Below, piece after piece: positions 9,116 to 17,573 of a stretch of DNA of 64,000 nt. The position numbers were made by a program, and so were the translations under genes. Origin of the DNA: Actinoplanes subtropicus (GTDB lineage: Bacteria; Actinomycetota; Actinomycetes; Mycobacteriales; Micromonosporaceae); contig NZ_JOJL01000030.1 of NCBI RefSeq assembly GCF_000721705.1, positions 1 through 64,000 of the forward strand, written 5' to 3'. Under the pieces are notes generated by a model, which saw nothing but the letters and a program-made list of their open reading frames with translations, was not told where the DNA came from and made no database searches. Numbering within the stretch: position 1 is the stretch's first letter; the number at the start of each line of letters is the position of its first letter.

Positions 9116-9867
9116 GGACCATGACCGAGGCCGGGCCGTCGCGCCGCGCCCGGCGGTGTACGGCAGAGGATCGGCATCGCCGGTACAGGCACAAGCCATC
9201 TTCGATGCCGTGGACTGGGTCGCCGAACGGCTGCGGCTCGCCACCAAGCCCTGCGGAGACCACAGCGCAGTGAGGGTCCGCCCGTGCTCGCTGATCTGAG
9301 TTAGCTCAGCCCGACTCCTTGCGACTCTCTGCGATCGCATCTGGACGGCAAGGACGCTTCCGCTTCACACTTGTACTCGTCGACTGGCAGGGGGCAAGAA
9401 GCGCCACGGTCGAGGTATTTGCGAGCTTGCGGGTGGTCTCCGGTGCGATCGTCGGCCACGCTGGTGACGTGCCAAAGCCCGTGACTCGCCGGTCGGCTCC
9501 GACCCTGACAGTTCGCGTCAACGTGCAGCTGGTTGGCGGGTCGGCCGGCCGTGCGGTCGCCGCGGCACAGGGCCGCGCGCTGAGGTCGCTGCTCGCCACC
9601 ATCTGCACCGGCGAAACAGCTGATCAGAACGACATCAACGGCTCAACGCAGGACACGGTCAGGCAAACGGGCGATATCGACTGATCTAGGCATATTGCGG
9701 CTCCGAGCGATCGGCGTGATGCGTGGATCCACGCCAAACGGCGTTTCGAAACTGCGTCCGCGTGAGCTGCGCAAACGCCATGCTGCCATACCTTTGCAAT
9801 AAGGTTGCGACGCATCATGACCTGTCTTGACCAGGAGAAATAGCAGTCACTCGATGTCGCAATTTTG
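9116..9867. other. gene-poor stretch with possible gene debris
   Basis: No gene I can name. On the + strand at about 9169-9299 an open phase reads PVQAQAIFDAVDWVAERLRL, which looks like coding sequence but has no start and no recognised family; it may be a remnant. A 121-codon frame at 9319-9684 (TTG start) has some beta-strand-like stretches but no ribosome site. GCGTGGATCCACGC near 9723 is a palindrome of unknown meaning. Confidence 0.35.
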
Positions 9868-9940
9868 TGCCCCCGGTAGGAATCGAACCTACGACACACG
9901 GTTTAGGAAACCGATGCTCTATCCCCTGAGCTACGAGGGC
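9868..9940 (-). tRNA. tRNA-Arg (anticodon CCU)
   Basis: 73 nt on the minus strand. Acceptor arms GCCCTCG/CGGGGGC pair with one G-U, discriminator A at 9868. The D-arm contains GCTCAGGGGATAGAGC, the T-arm contains GTTCGATTC, and the anticodon loop TTCCTAA gives CCU, an arginine acceptor for AGG. One anticodon-stem pair appears mismatched (T-T at the base). CCA is not encoded. The 3' end points left, so a tRNA-integrating element would have to lie on the low-coordinate side. Confidence 0.93.
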
Positions 9941-10477
9941 CTACGGCCCATATCGTACCTAGCTGGGGATACTCACGAGTGCCCGGGCGTCCCATGGGGT
10001 GCCAAACGGTGCCGTCGGGGCGCGCTGGGGGCGGTTCCTTCGCTGGTCGGGGCACGCATGGAGCACATTCGGAGCACATCCGGTCCGGTCTGCCCGGCGG
10101 TGAACGCGGGTGCCCGGCGCTGATCTCGGCTGCTACCCGCTCGCCGAGCACATCCGGAGCATTTGTCGACCGTCTTGAACAGGGGGAACACCTTCCGCGG
10201 TCGACTTGACCTCGCGCGGGGTCAACGCGATCGTTCGTGCACCGGTACCGCGGGGTGCGCCTCCTGCGGCAGCGTCGCCGGGCACCTCGCGCACGAGGTG
10301 CCCGGCGCGTGGCTTCGCAGGTCGGTCCAGCCGCTTGGGCAACCACAAGATCGAGTTGCGAGCGCTGACGGGCGGGCCGACCGTGTTCACGCGTGGCGAT
10401 CTTTCTGTCGACGATCATCGTTCCGAGCTGGCTCCAATCTCGCCAAGGGTATTGACCTGGATACATACAGTTGCTCT
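9941..10477. other. non-coding or degenerate stretch between tRNA-Arg and the first toxin module
   Basis: Open frames on both strands are basic, low-complexity and without family motifs, as expected of noncoding GC-rich DNA. The 12-mer GAGCACATCCGG occurs twice about 75 nt apart (near 10072 and 10147), with GGAGCACATTCGG beside the first. I cannot assign it a role. Confidence 0.4.
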
Positions 10478-11186
10478 GTGGCAATTGATGACCTTCCGTT
10501 GCCGGTGGTGAATCTGCTCAACGTCATCGGCGTTCCCTGGCCCTACATCGACGAGGACACGGTGTCGGAGCTCGCGACATTCATCCGGGAGTTCGCGCGA
10601 GCGGTGCAGACCACCCACGACGACGCCACCACGGCGATCCGGGGCATCGCCAGCGCGTACCAGGGATCGGCAACCGATGCGATGACCTCCGGCTGGGCGA
10701 AACTGTCGGTCCGGCACGTCGACGAGATCGTCGACGGGTGTCAGGTGCTGGCCACCTCATTGGACGTGGCGGCCGGCTACATCGTGGCGCAGAAGGCTGA
10801 GGCGGTCGCCCTCTTGGTCGGCATGGCGGCGGCGTTCGTCGCTGATCAGGCGGCCGCGGTGGCTACCGCCGGTATTGCCGAGGCGGCCGTGCCGCTCATC
10901 GTCGAAGGGGCCGAGCGGCTGGTGAAGTCGCTGGTCCTCGACCTTGAGCAGCACGTGATCGCCGAGGTGATCGAGGCAGCCGCGAAACCATTGTTCACGA
11001 AGATCTCCGACGCGCTGGCTGGGGCTGGACTGGTCACAGTCCGGCGCAGAGGTCGAGCCGGCCACCGGCGTATCGCTCGATCCGGACGCGGTCGCCGTTC
11101 ATGTCACCGCTCTGCGAACGCACGCCGACACCATTCAGCAGCACGGCGCCCAGTTCCGTCAGCTCGTCGGAGGGCTGACGTTCTGA
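10478..11186 (+). pseudogene. WXG100-like carrier protein of toxin module 1, frameshifted
   Basis: The GTG start gives VAIDDLPLPVVNLLNVIGVP, matching the intact paralogue at 22563 almost residue for residue, then a long Ala-rich helical region. The family resembles the CpnT-type N-terminal (WXG100_2) domain that targets cargo to type VII secretion. Around GCTGGGG (11018-11024) the frame slips by one extra base; beyond it the paralogue's C-terminus (GLDWSQSG, then an LDPDAV...LTF-like end) continues in the next frame to a TGA at 11184-11186. Removing one base gives exactly 235 residues, the paralogue's length. The uncorrected frame runs on into the toxin frame. It may be a real mutation or an assembly error. 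Confidence 0.75.
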
Positions 11187-11706
11187 TGGGCAAGGAGTTC
11201 GGCGAGGTCTTCCGCGAGCTGGCCGAGATAGCCGGCAAGAGCCTCGAGGAGGCCGCGGAGCGGGTGTCGCGGCTCGGGAAGGAAGGCGCGGAGGGAATCG
11301 AAAAGGGCGTCGCCGATGCAAAAGCGACCGATGCCAAGGTCAAGGAACGCTTTGAAGGTCTGCGTGGCGGTACGGCCGCCGAGAAGGCGAGCGCTGCGGG
11401 CGAGCGGAGCCAGCCGAGATACGAGAATCCCGGCCACCACGACCCGCACGGCGGCCCCAACCCGTACATCCCCAAAAAGGCGGTCCTGCCGGCGGACGCC
11501 GACGCGCAGTTCGCCAACAGTGTGCAGACCGGCGAGAACGTACGATGGGCCAAGGTCGGCACCGGCAAAAGAGCGTTTACTATCGCTACTTCCAGCACGA
11601 GCCGAATGTCTGGCACTGGAGCGGAAGCACCGAGGGCGTCACCAATAGGGGCCGGCCGGCGAAGATTCCGATGAATCAGGTTCCCATCGAGATCAGGAGG
11701 ATGTAG
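11186..11706 (+). pseudogene. toxin-like protein of module 1, frameshifted near the C-terminus
   Basis: The ATG overlaps the carrier stop (TGATG), as in module 2. Corrected length is about 173 residues: an N-terminal charged helical segment (MGKEFGEVFRELAEIAGKSL) aligning with the module 2 toxin, a linker rich in Gly, Pro and His, and a distinct C-terminal domain. A base is missing in the A-run at 11567-11570; in the frame after it the sequence reads KSVYYRYFQHEPNVWHWSGS and ends PIEIRRM at a TAG at 11704-11706, clearly protein-like, whereas the uncorrected frame ends in an Arg-rich tail at 11674. The terminal domain probably carries the toxic activity, but I do not recognise its family. Confidence 0.7.
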
Positions 11707-11708
11707 CC

Positions 11709-12170
11709 GTGCGTTTCACCACCGACGACGGCCAGTTCGGGTATCTCGTGGAACCGACGAGCTACTCCGGCATGTATCGCTTTCAGCTGATCGTGGCCAG
11801 GGAGCTGGTGGGTGACGACGAGCCCTCCTTCCTCGAGTCGGCGATGGGCACGCTGGGCAGGCTGCCGACCGTGGAAGATGCGAGACTCGACTCCGCCAGG
11901 AACGATCCGGCGGCGGCCATGGCCGTTCTGCAGACCGACGACGACCTGCATGACATGACGACTCTGTCCGTTGCGGAATCGCTGGACCGCTGGCTGGTGT
12001 GCGCCTACATCCACGACAAGCAGGCTGTCTTCCTGGTCCAGGCGTACGCCGACGAGGAAGACGTTCTGGTCGGGCCACTGCTGGCAGCATTCGTCCCCGT
12101 TGCGGACTACACCGCGGTTTTCGACGAGACCCAGGCGTACTGGTCAGAGTTGCGCGCGCGCAGCGCCTGA
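11709..12170 (+). CDS. probable immunity protein of toxin module 1
   Basis: 153 residues, soluble, acidic (many Asp and Glu), starting at a GTG 8 nt behind AGGAGG and 2 nt after the toxin stop. Small acidic proteins directly behind a polymorphic toxin are usually its immunity partner, and the equivalent position in module 2 is also occupied by an unrelated soluble protein. I do not recognise the domain. Unlike the two genes before it, the frame is intact, as expected if protection is kept while the toxin decays. Confidence 0.6.
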   Translation: MRFTTDDGQFGYLVEPTSYSGMYRFQLIVARELVGDDEPSFLESAMGTLGRLPTVEDARLDSARNDPAAAMAVLQTDDDLHDMTTLSVAESLDRWLVCAYIHDKQAVFLVQAYADEEDVLVGPLLAAFVPVADYTAVFDETQAYWSELRARSA

Positions 12171-12226
12171 CCGAGGGCAAATGTCAGGCTCGGACACAAC
12201 CCACCGCCCGCCCTCATCGGTAGCCG

Positions 12227-13348
12227 TCAAGCACCTACGAAGATCGGCGGTTTCGCGCCTCGCAGGCTGACCTTGATCTGATAGACCGGCGCTGGACCGT
12301 TCGACTTCTTCCGTTTGGCCGGCAGCTTCGCCGGTTGCGGCCGACGCGGGGCCGGTAGGTCCAGGCCGAACGCGGCGGGCCCGCCGGACCTGCCGAGCAC
12401 GGCGGCGAACTGTTGCAGCACGTCCAGTGCCGTCCGGTCCGTGGCGTGGCCGGACGCGGCCGCCCCGCGCGGGCGGCGAGCCGGCGGCAGACCTGCCAGC
12501 CGGTTGCGGGTCAGCACAGCGAGCGGGGCGTATCCCGGCCCGTCCTCGTCGTCGATCAGGTCGAAGCCGGCCGGGACGTCGTCCGATTCGTCGTCCTCGT
12601 CGTGGACGGCACGCGCGTCCAGGGCCTGCTCGGCGTACCAGCGGAACTCGGGCGCGCTCAGCTTCTTGGTCTTGATGGTCACCCCGTCCTGCCGGGCGCC
12701 CTGATGGATCCCGGCCACGGCCGTCGGAAGATCTTCCCCGCCGAGCAGGTAGATCTCCTCCGCAGCGCCACAGTGCTCGTGATCGACCACGATCATGAGC
12801 GCGTGGTCACGATCCGCCCGATGGAACACCCCGATCAGCACCGACATGGTGTCCTCGACGTCGTACAGGCGGGTGAACGGCCCGGCGGTCAGCGGCTGCG
12901 CCAGATCACCCGCCCAGGACGGCGGCGCGACACCGGCACCGGCCAGCCGCTCGGCGGCCGCCCGCGCGGAGGCGGCGACCCGGCCCGACTCGTCGCCGGC
13001 CACGGCGCCGATCGCGACGAGAATGGTCGAAGCTGCACGATTGCCCCGTGCCTCGATGGCCGGGATGAGGCCGTCGGTGAAGGCACTCAGGGCGTCATCG
13101 TCGCCGGCCTGCGCCATCGCCACGAACAACGCACCGGCCAGCTCCGCCTCCAGCGGATCCTCGACCTCGGCCAGATCGGCGGCGTCATCGACCATCTCGG
13201 CCAGCATCCGCTCGGGATCCACCACCTCGCCGCGACAGGCCGGGCAGTCGCAATCCTGATCCTCGTTGCCGGCCACGACGGTGAGATCGGGGCGCCCGGA
13301 CGATCGGGCGGCACCGCGGTTCCGAGGGCGTCGGCTACCAGAACTCAT
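12227..13348 (-). pseudogene. pRiA4b ORF-3-type protein, truncated at the C-terminal domain
   Basis: About 373 residues from the ATG at 13348. Residues 20-45 contain CDCPACRG, a small possible metal site; a long helical region (about 45-310) rich in Ala and Asp follows, then a basic linker and YQIKVSLRGAKPP. That last motif opens the plasmid pRiA4b ORF-3 domain (normally ...KPPIWRR and well over 100 residues more), but here it stops after IFVGA. No continuation is visible in other frames downstream. The break lies 60-70 nt from the end of the convergent immunity gene of module 1, so the tail was probably lost when that module arrived. The start has no clear ribosome site. Confidence 0.7.
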
Positions 13349-13450
13349 CGCGACAGTCTGCACCAATGCCCGAATCGCACCTCATTCGCCCACGGACGGA
13401 CCACCCGACTGAGATCGCGCCACGCAGTTCGCGCCGGGACACCGCCAGAC

Positions 13451-13470
13451 ACGTGGTCATGTCCTCTCGG
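13451..13470. repeat. 20-bp direct repeat, copy 1
   Basis: ACGTGGTCATGTCCTCTCGG is identical to 15124-15143, and similarity continues for about 20 nt to the right. On the minus strand this copy is the last codons and stop of the DUF7711-type gene (PPERT-stop). It brackets the DUF6036 pair with its twin. Confidence 0.75.
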
Positions 13471-14141
13471 GCGGGTCGGAGCGAGTGGTGAGTCCCGGTT
13501 GTTGCTGGCCGGTCGTGGCGAGCAGGTCCAGATAGCCGTGGACGGCGTTCCACAGGTGGTTTTCGGGATAAATTCCGGATCCTCTGTGGGTCGAACGCCA
13601 GTCGCGTTCCCAGAAGTCCGCGTCGACGTTGCGTAGGTGGGAGAGGCTCGCGGCCAACTCGACGCTCACCTGTTCCCGCTGTTGTTCGGCCGTGGGTGCT
13701 GGCATGCGCAGATGCTCGGCTTGGCGACTTTCCAGGGCGTCGAGCGCAGTCTTGTCAGGTCCGTCCAGCGACCACACCCGCAGTGGACGGTGTATCAGGT
13801 GGTTGGCGACCGGCCATGCCGATGGCCGCCAGTACCACCGCACGGGCGCCTTGTCGATCTCCAGCAGGCTCGGCAAGCCGACCAGGGATTGCGGCTCCGC
13901 GAACCAGGTCAGCGCTTCGGCGGGCAGGTTGATCACGAACGCCACATCGACCATGTCCATGTCGGCGACGGATTCCAACACCGAGCCGAACGTACGCGGC
14001 GAGCAGGAACGGCTCGTCGTCCCACAGCCCACTGGCCCGCTGGCAGCGTTCGGCGACCGTTCGGAGGCGGCGAACCGCAGTCTGGCGACGCACCCGCCGA
14101 ATTTTGTCCCATCTGGGCGAGACCGGCCAAGGGATGGCCAT
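13457..14141 (-). pseudogene. DUF7711-type protein, frameshifted
   Basis: Two frames together give a recognisable protein of unknown function. An N-terminal part from 14141 contains TAVRRLRTVAERC and WDDEPFLLAAYV. A C-terminal part in the other frame runs FGSVLESV, then VRWYWRPSAWPVANH, RPLRVWSLDGPD, a WERDWRSTHRGSG motif and YPENHLWNAVHGYLDLL. These are the conserved blocks of the DUF7711 family as I know it. The frame changes near 13991 (one extra or two missing bases inside the expected YVFG). The ORF from 14248 is a different-frame artefact for its first third. It lies downstream of the DUF6036 pair on the same strand. Confidence 0.65.
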
Positions 14142-14153
14142 GGGGATCGGTCA

Positions 14154-14681
14154 TTACTCGAGCCCGAACAGGTCCTCCAGCATCGCGCGCGATCTCGCCG
14201 GCAGCGGTTCCCCGGGGAAGAACCGCGTGCAAATGTCGACCGCCGCATCGATCGTCGCGACGCCGAGGATCTCCGCGAGGGCGCGGAGGTCCTCCTCGTC
14301 GCGGGTACGCGCAGCGAACGCCTTCATCGCGAACACATGCTCCGGCGAGGCCGCCATCACCCGTATTCCCGGGTGATCGAACACCTCTCGCTTCCCTGCG
14401 TCGTGTTGGGCAGAGACATATGAGCTGGCCTGCTCGTTCAGCCACCACGGGGGCAAACCCATCGCCTCGGCGACGTTGCGGGCCTCTTCGAGGACCACCC
14501 CATGCGGTACGAAAGTGGCATCGACGTCCCGGGTCACCCGCTGAGCGTCGTAGGCCAAAGCCATCGCGGCGCCGCCGACAACGAAAAGGTCGGCTACGAC
14601 ACCTCTCCGGACAAGCCGATCGCCGAGCGCGGCGAAAGCACGCTCCAGTTCGGCGCGGCCAAGAAGCCCGTCCTCACTCAT
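14154..14681 (-). CDS. DUF6036-type nucleotidyltransferase-fold protein
   Basis: 175 residues with FVVGGAAMALAYDAQRVTRD followed by VDATF near residues 33-57: the GG...R.T.D.D signature of minimal nucleotidyltransferases related to AbiEii/MenA and DUF6036 toxins. Such proteins are thought to act by transferring nucleotides to RNA or a protein target; the catalytic Asp pair appears present. Its ATG overlaps the stop of the preceding small gene (14678-14681), the usual order for a two-gene toxin-antitoxin or stress module. The target is unknown. Confidence 0.75.
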   Translation of the reverse strand: MSEDGLLGRAELERAFAALGDRLVRRGVVADLFVVGGAAMALAYDAQRVTRDVDATFVPHGVVLEEARNVAEAMGLPPWWLNEQASSYVSAQHDAGKREVFDHPGIRVMAASPEHVFAMKAFAARTRDEEDLRALAEILGVATIDAAVDICTRFFPGEPLPARSRAMLEDLFGLE

Positions 14682-15064
14682 GCGGCCTCAAGGTCTCGTG
14701 CGGAAAGGTAAACACCGTGCTTACGGAAGGCCGCCGGCGCCGACACCAACGCCTCCATCCGCTTGGACCGCAGCGACGACGGAAACCACGGAGTCGCGAG
14801 CACGCGGGACCGGGACCACTCCGGCGGAGCGAGATCCAACTCAGCGGCGAGATGCTCCGCCAAGGCAGCCAGCAACACGTCCCACTGCTCATCGCCGGTT
14901 GACGAGGGTTCCTCGCAGAGCAGCAACGGCCGCTCTTCGACGGGAGCCCACCGGTACTCCTCGAAGAACTCCCAGACGTGCTTCCACCGGACCTTCTCGT
15001 CTGCTCGTCGAGAGAGGTGACCGGCGAGACTGCTCAGGGTCATCGGCTGGTAGGCCATGGTCAC
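14678..15064 (-). CDS. partner of the DUF6036 protein (antitoxin-like candidate)
   Basis: 128 residues, helical, with LSSLAGHLSRRADEKVRWKH at the N-terminus and AFRKHGVYLSARDLEAA at the C-terminus. I do not know a named domain. GTG 15064 or ATG 15058 (two codons in) can both serve as start; neither has a good ribosome site. The 4-nt overlap with the nucleotidyltransferase gene suggests coupled translation and a functional pair, and antitoxin is the natural guess by position. No direct evidence. Confidence 0.6.
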   Translation of the reverse strand: MTMAYQPMTLSSLAGHLSRRADEKVRWKHVWEFFEEYRWAPVEERPLLLCEEPSSTGDEQWDVLLAALAEHLAAELDLAPPEWSRSRVLATPWFPSSLRSKRMEALVSAPAAFRKHGVYLSARDLEAA

Positions 15065-15123
15065 CTATCCGAGGAGGCAATGAGTACCGTGCGCAGTCGA
15101 TCGTACGACGGTCACCGTCCGGT

Positions 15124-15143
15124 ACGTGGTCATGTCCTCTCGG
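15124..15143. repeat. 20-bp direct repeat, copy 2, in a gene-end remnant
   Basis: Identical to 13451-13470. In the minus-strand phase that matches copy 1 it reads ANPAERT-stop, like the end of the DUF7711-type gene (DPPERT-stop), so it is probably the left-over end of a second, deleted DUF7711-type gene rather than an attachment site. Confidence 0.65.
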
Positions 15144-15210
15144 CTGGGTTGGCGCGGGTGGGCTGTAGGCTCTCCCGCCAGCGCGTTGCGACGGTGAAAG
15201 GAACACCATC

Positions 15211-15744
15211 ATGTCGGCACCAGCGCCGCCGAAAGTGCCGGCCGCGGTGAAGCCGGTCTTCGACGAGATCGTCTCGATCACCGACCTGTTCTGCCAGCAG
15301 CATCTGGACGCGGAATACGCCGGGCTCTGCGTCAAGCTGGCCGCCAAGCTCGCCCGCAAGCGGCCATCGCCCTTACTCCGCGGTGACCGCGGGATCTGGG
15401 CCGCCGGCATCGTGTACGCGATCGGCCGGGTCAACTTCCTCGCCGACCGGAGCCAGGAGCCCCATCTACGCAACGATGACCTCGCGGACCTGCTCGGCGT
15501 CAAGCAGACCACGATGGCCAGCAAGGGCCGGCTCATCGCAGACACCTTGCGGATCGGCTTGATGGATCCCGAGTTCAGCCGGCGCGACATGCTGCACAAG
15601 AACCCGATGGCCTGGCTCCTGGAGGTCAACGGGTTCCTCGTCGACGCGCGCCAGCTACCGCCGGAACTACAGGTGCAGGCATGGCGGCAGGGCTTGATCC
15701 CGTACGTGCCAGCTCACGCTCAGACGGATCCCCCGACCGGGTGA
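15211..15744 (+). CDS. DUF6398-domain protein
   Basis: 177 residues. The N-terminus PKVPAAVKPVFDEIVSITD, then RKRPSPLLRG and WAAGIVYAIGRVNFL are the hallmark blocks of DUF6398. The segment DDLADLLGVKQTTMASKGRL (about residues 88-110) resembles a helix-turn-helix, so a DNA-binding role is possible. A ribosome site, GAAAGGAA, precedes the ATG at 15211. DUF6398 is often found as a domain of, or next to, pRiA4b ORF-3 proteins, and the truncated member at 12227 is its likely former partner. Function unknown. Confidence 0.8.
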   Translation: MSAPAPPKVPAAVKPVFDEIVSITDLFCQQHLDAEYAGLCVKLAAKLARKRPSPLLRGDRGIWAAGIVYAIGRVNFLADRSQEPHLRNDDLADLLGVKQTTMASKGRLIADTLRIGLMDPEFSRRDMLHKNPMAWLLEVNGFLVDARQLPPELQVQAWRQGLIPYVPAHAQTDPPTG

Positions 15745-16119
15745 CAGGTCACCGTGTTTCCAGCGATGTGGTGGCTGCGATTCTGCGCGGCTATGCCCGA
15801 GCGGGGAAAGCCGCCGACGACCGCGCACCCCCTCTACCACTGATGCGGCGTGGGGCTCGAACTGATTGCTGAGCCTGCGCCGGCGGGGTGACGCCGGCAG
15901 GCTGACGCAGGCGCGGCACGTCCGGCCCTGCGGTTCGGGCGGCCTTGCGCCGTAAACCTGACAATGGACCACGCGGCACGATCATGACCGCCAGACTCCG
16001 GCGCCTCTTCCTGCCGGCGGCTTTGAGTCACCAGTCGGTCGCTATCGAGGTCTTCGGAACGGCAGATCGGCTGTTCGGGGCGGCCTTCGGGCCACTGGAG
16101 CCGCCCGAACGAGTGGCGA
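15745..16119. other. intergenic stretch between convergent genes
   Basis: Holds a hairpin at 15873-15902 and a possible coding remnant at 15765-15846 reading SDVVAAILRGYARAGKA, which resembles NQVVVAILRAFRRAGSA at about 19135. No complete gene is supported; open frames on both strands lack family residues. Confidence 0.4.
15873..15902. terminator. hairpin between convergent genes, possible bidirectional terminator
   Basis: GCCTGC-CGGCG pairs with CGCCGGCAGGC, with a two-base bulge on the left arm and a short GGGTG-type loop. It lies between the stop of the DUF6398 gene and the stop of the GltX-like gene. Confidence 0.4.
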
Positions 16120-17478
16120 TCACCCGCCAAGTCTCGCGAGAGCAGCCTGAACCCGGCTCATCGTCCGCTCACGGCCCAGTACCTCAAGCGACTCGAACAG
16201 CGGAAGGCCGACAGTCCGGCCGGTGATCGCCACTCGCACCGGCGCCTGAGCCTTGCCGAGCTTCAACCCTCGCGCCGCTCCCAACTCCTCCACCGACTGC
16301 TTCAGCGCGTCGGCGCTCCAGGCCACCGTGCTGAACGCTGCCAGGACGTCGGCCAGCAGGGCCGCGGCCTCGCCGGCCATCGCTTTGTTCCAGGCGGCCT
16401 CGTCTGACGGCGGCTCGGGCAGGAACAGGAAGTCCACCATCGAAACGATTTCACCGAGCAGGGCGACCCGGGTCTGCGCGAGCGGCGCCACGGCTGCGAA
16501 CACGCCCTCGTCATAGTGGTCTGCCTGCCACGGCGTCGACTCGCCGCGCACCCACGGCTGGCAGGCGGAGATGAATTCCTCCACGGTCATCGCCCGGATG
16601 TAGTCACCGTTGAACGCGCGGAGCTTCTTGACGTCGAAGAAGGCCGGCGACGGGTTCACGTCGCTGAGCCGGAACTCCTCGACGATGTCCTCCCACGGGA
16701 GGATCTCGCGGTTACCGGACGGCGCCCAGCCGAGCAGCATCAGGTAGTTCCGCATCGTCTCGGCCAGGTAGCCCTCCGCACGAAAGTCCTCAAGCGCTAC
16801 CCGATCGCGTCGCTTGGACAGCTTCTGCCGTTTCTCGTTCACGAGGATCGGCGCGTGTGCCCATACCGGCGGCTCGTGACCCAGCGCCACCCACAGGAGT
16901 TGCTGCTTCGGAGTGTTCGGCAGGTGCTCCTCGGCCCGGATGACGTGGGTGATGCCCATGACCATGTCGTCGACGACGTTGGCCAGCAAGAACACCGGCG
17001 AGCCATCCCCGCGAGCAATCACGAAGTCTTCGATCGTGGCGTTGTCGAACGTCGGCTCGCCCCGGACCAGATCCTTGACGATCGTCTGTCCCTCGTCCGG
17101 CGTACGGAACCGCACGGCCCGGCCCGGTGCGGCCGTGAGGCCACGGTCGCGGCAGAACCCGTCGTATCCCCTGTGCTCGCTGCCGGTACGAGCCACTACC
17201 TGCTCACGGGTGCAGTCGCAGTAGTACGCCCGGCCCGCGGCCAGGAGCTTGTCGATGGCGTCGCGGTGATGCTGGACATAGGCCGACTGGAACAGTGGCC
17301 CCTCGTATTCCTCCGGCCCGCAGCCCAGCCAAGCCATGGCGTCGAGAATGCCCTGCACCCATTCCGGCTTGCTGCGCTCGGCATCGGTGTCCTCGATCCG
17401 CAGCACCAGGGTGCCGCCGGACTGCTTCGCCAGCACCCAGTTGTAGAGCAGCGAGCGGGCGTTACCCACGTGGAACAT
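16120..17478 (-). CDS. gltX: glutamyl-tRNA synthetase-like class I aminoacyl-tRNA synthetase, start uncertain
   Basis: A Rossmann catalytic domain with the HIGH-equivalent HVGN at the N-terminus, IEDTDAERS, and KRQKLSKR (the KMSKS-equivalent loop), then the helical anticodon-binding domain; about 452 residues from the ATG at 17478. In-frame sequence upstream of that ATG still reads [11 protein letters not shown], the true start of GltX, up to about 17511, but no ATG, GTG or TTG occurs in that frame back to the preceding gene's stop. Beginning at 17478 would remove the first beta strand. So translation uses a rare start, or a base is wrong. It follows the creatininase gene by about 60 nt. It could be a second, non-housekeeping GltX. 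Confidence 0.85.
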   Translation of the reverse strand: MFHVGNARSLLYNWVLAKQSGGTLVLRIEDTDAERSKPEWVQGILDAMAWLGCGPEEYEGPLFQSAYVQHHRDAIDKLLAAGRAYYCDCTREQVVARTGSEHRGYDGFCRDRGLTAAPGRAVRFRTPDEGQTIVKDLVRGEPTFDNATIEDFVIARGDGSPVFLLANVVDDMVMGITHVIRAEEHLPNTPKQQLLWVALGHEPPVWAHAPILVNEKRQKLSKRRDRVALEDFRAEGYLAETMRNYLMLLGWAPSGNREILPWEDIVEEFRLSDVNPSPAFFDVKKLRAFNGDYIRAMTVEEFISACQPWVRGESTPWQADHYDEGVFAAVAPLAQTRVALLGEIVSMVDFLFLPEPPSDEAAWNKAMAGEAAALLADVLAAFSTVAWSADALKQSVEELGAARGLKLGKAQAPVRVAITGRTVGLPLFESLEVLGRERTMSRVQAALARLGG

Positions 17479-17573
17479 CCCCGTGGGCGAGGGAGCGAAT
17501 CGGACACGAACGCCGGAATCAGAAGACGCCGTACACGCAGCGTACCGACCAGCGTCGGTCCAAACGCCAGGCG

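Noticed and set aside
9319..9684. 121-codon frame right of the GH13 gene
   Set aside because: TTG start, no ribosome site and no motif; kept only as part of the gene-poor stretch.
9868..9940. tRNA-Arg as an integration site for the accessory region to its right
   Set aside because: The tRNA 3' end points left, so a tRNA-integrating element would lie on the other side; no repeat of the tRNA 3' end was seen to the right.
15790..15875. tRNA-like words (CAGTGGTAGAG and GTTCGAGCCCC on the minus strand)
   Set aside because: They occur in the wrong order for one tRNA and no acceptor stem can be formed; the stretch is better read as a coding remnant.
15945..16226. 93-codon frame between DUF6398 and GltX
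   Set aside because: Overlaps the end of the GltX-like gene and shows no family residues.
16120..17478. GltX-like gene as a pseudogene
   Set aside because: Apart from the start codon all motifs and the length are intact, so I call it a gene with an uncertain start.
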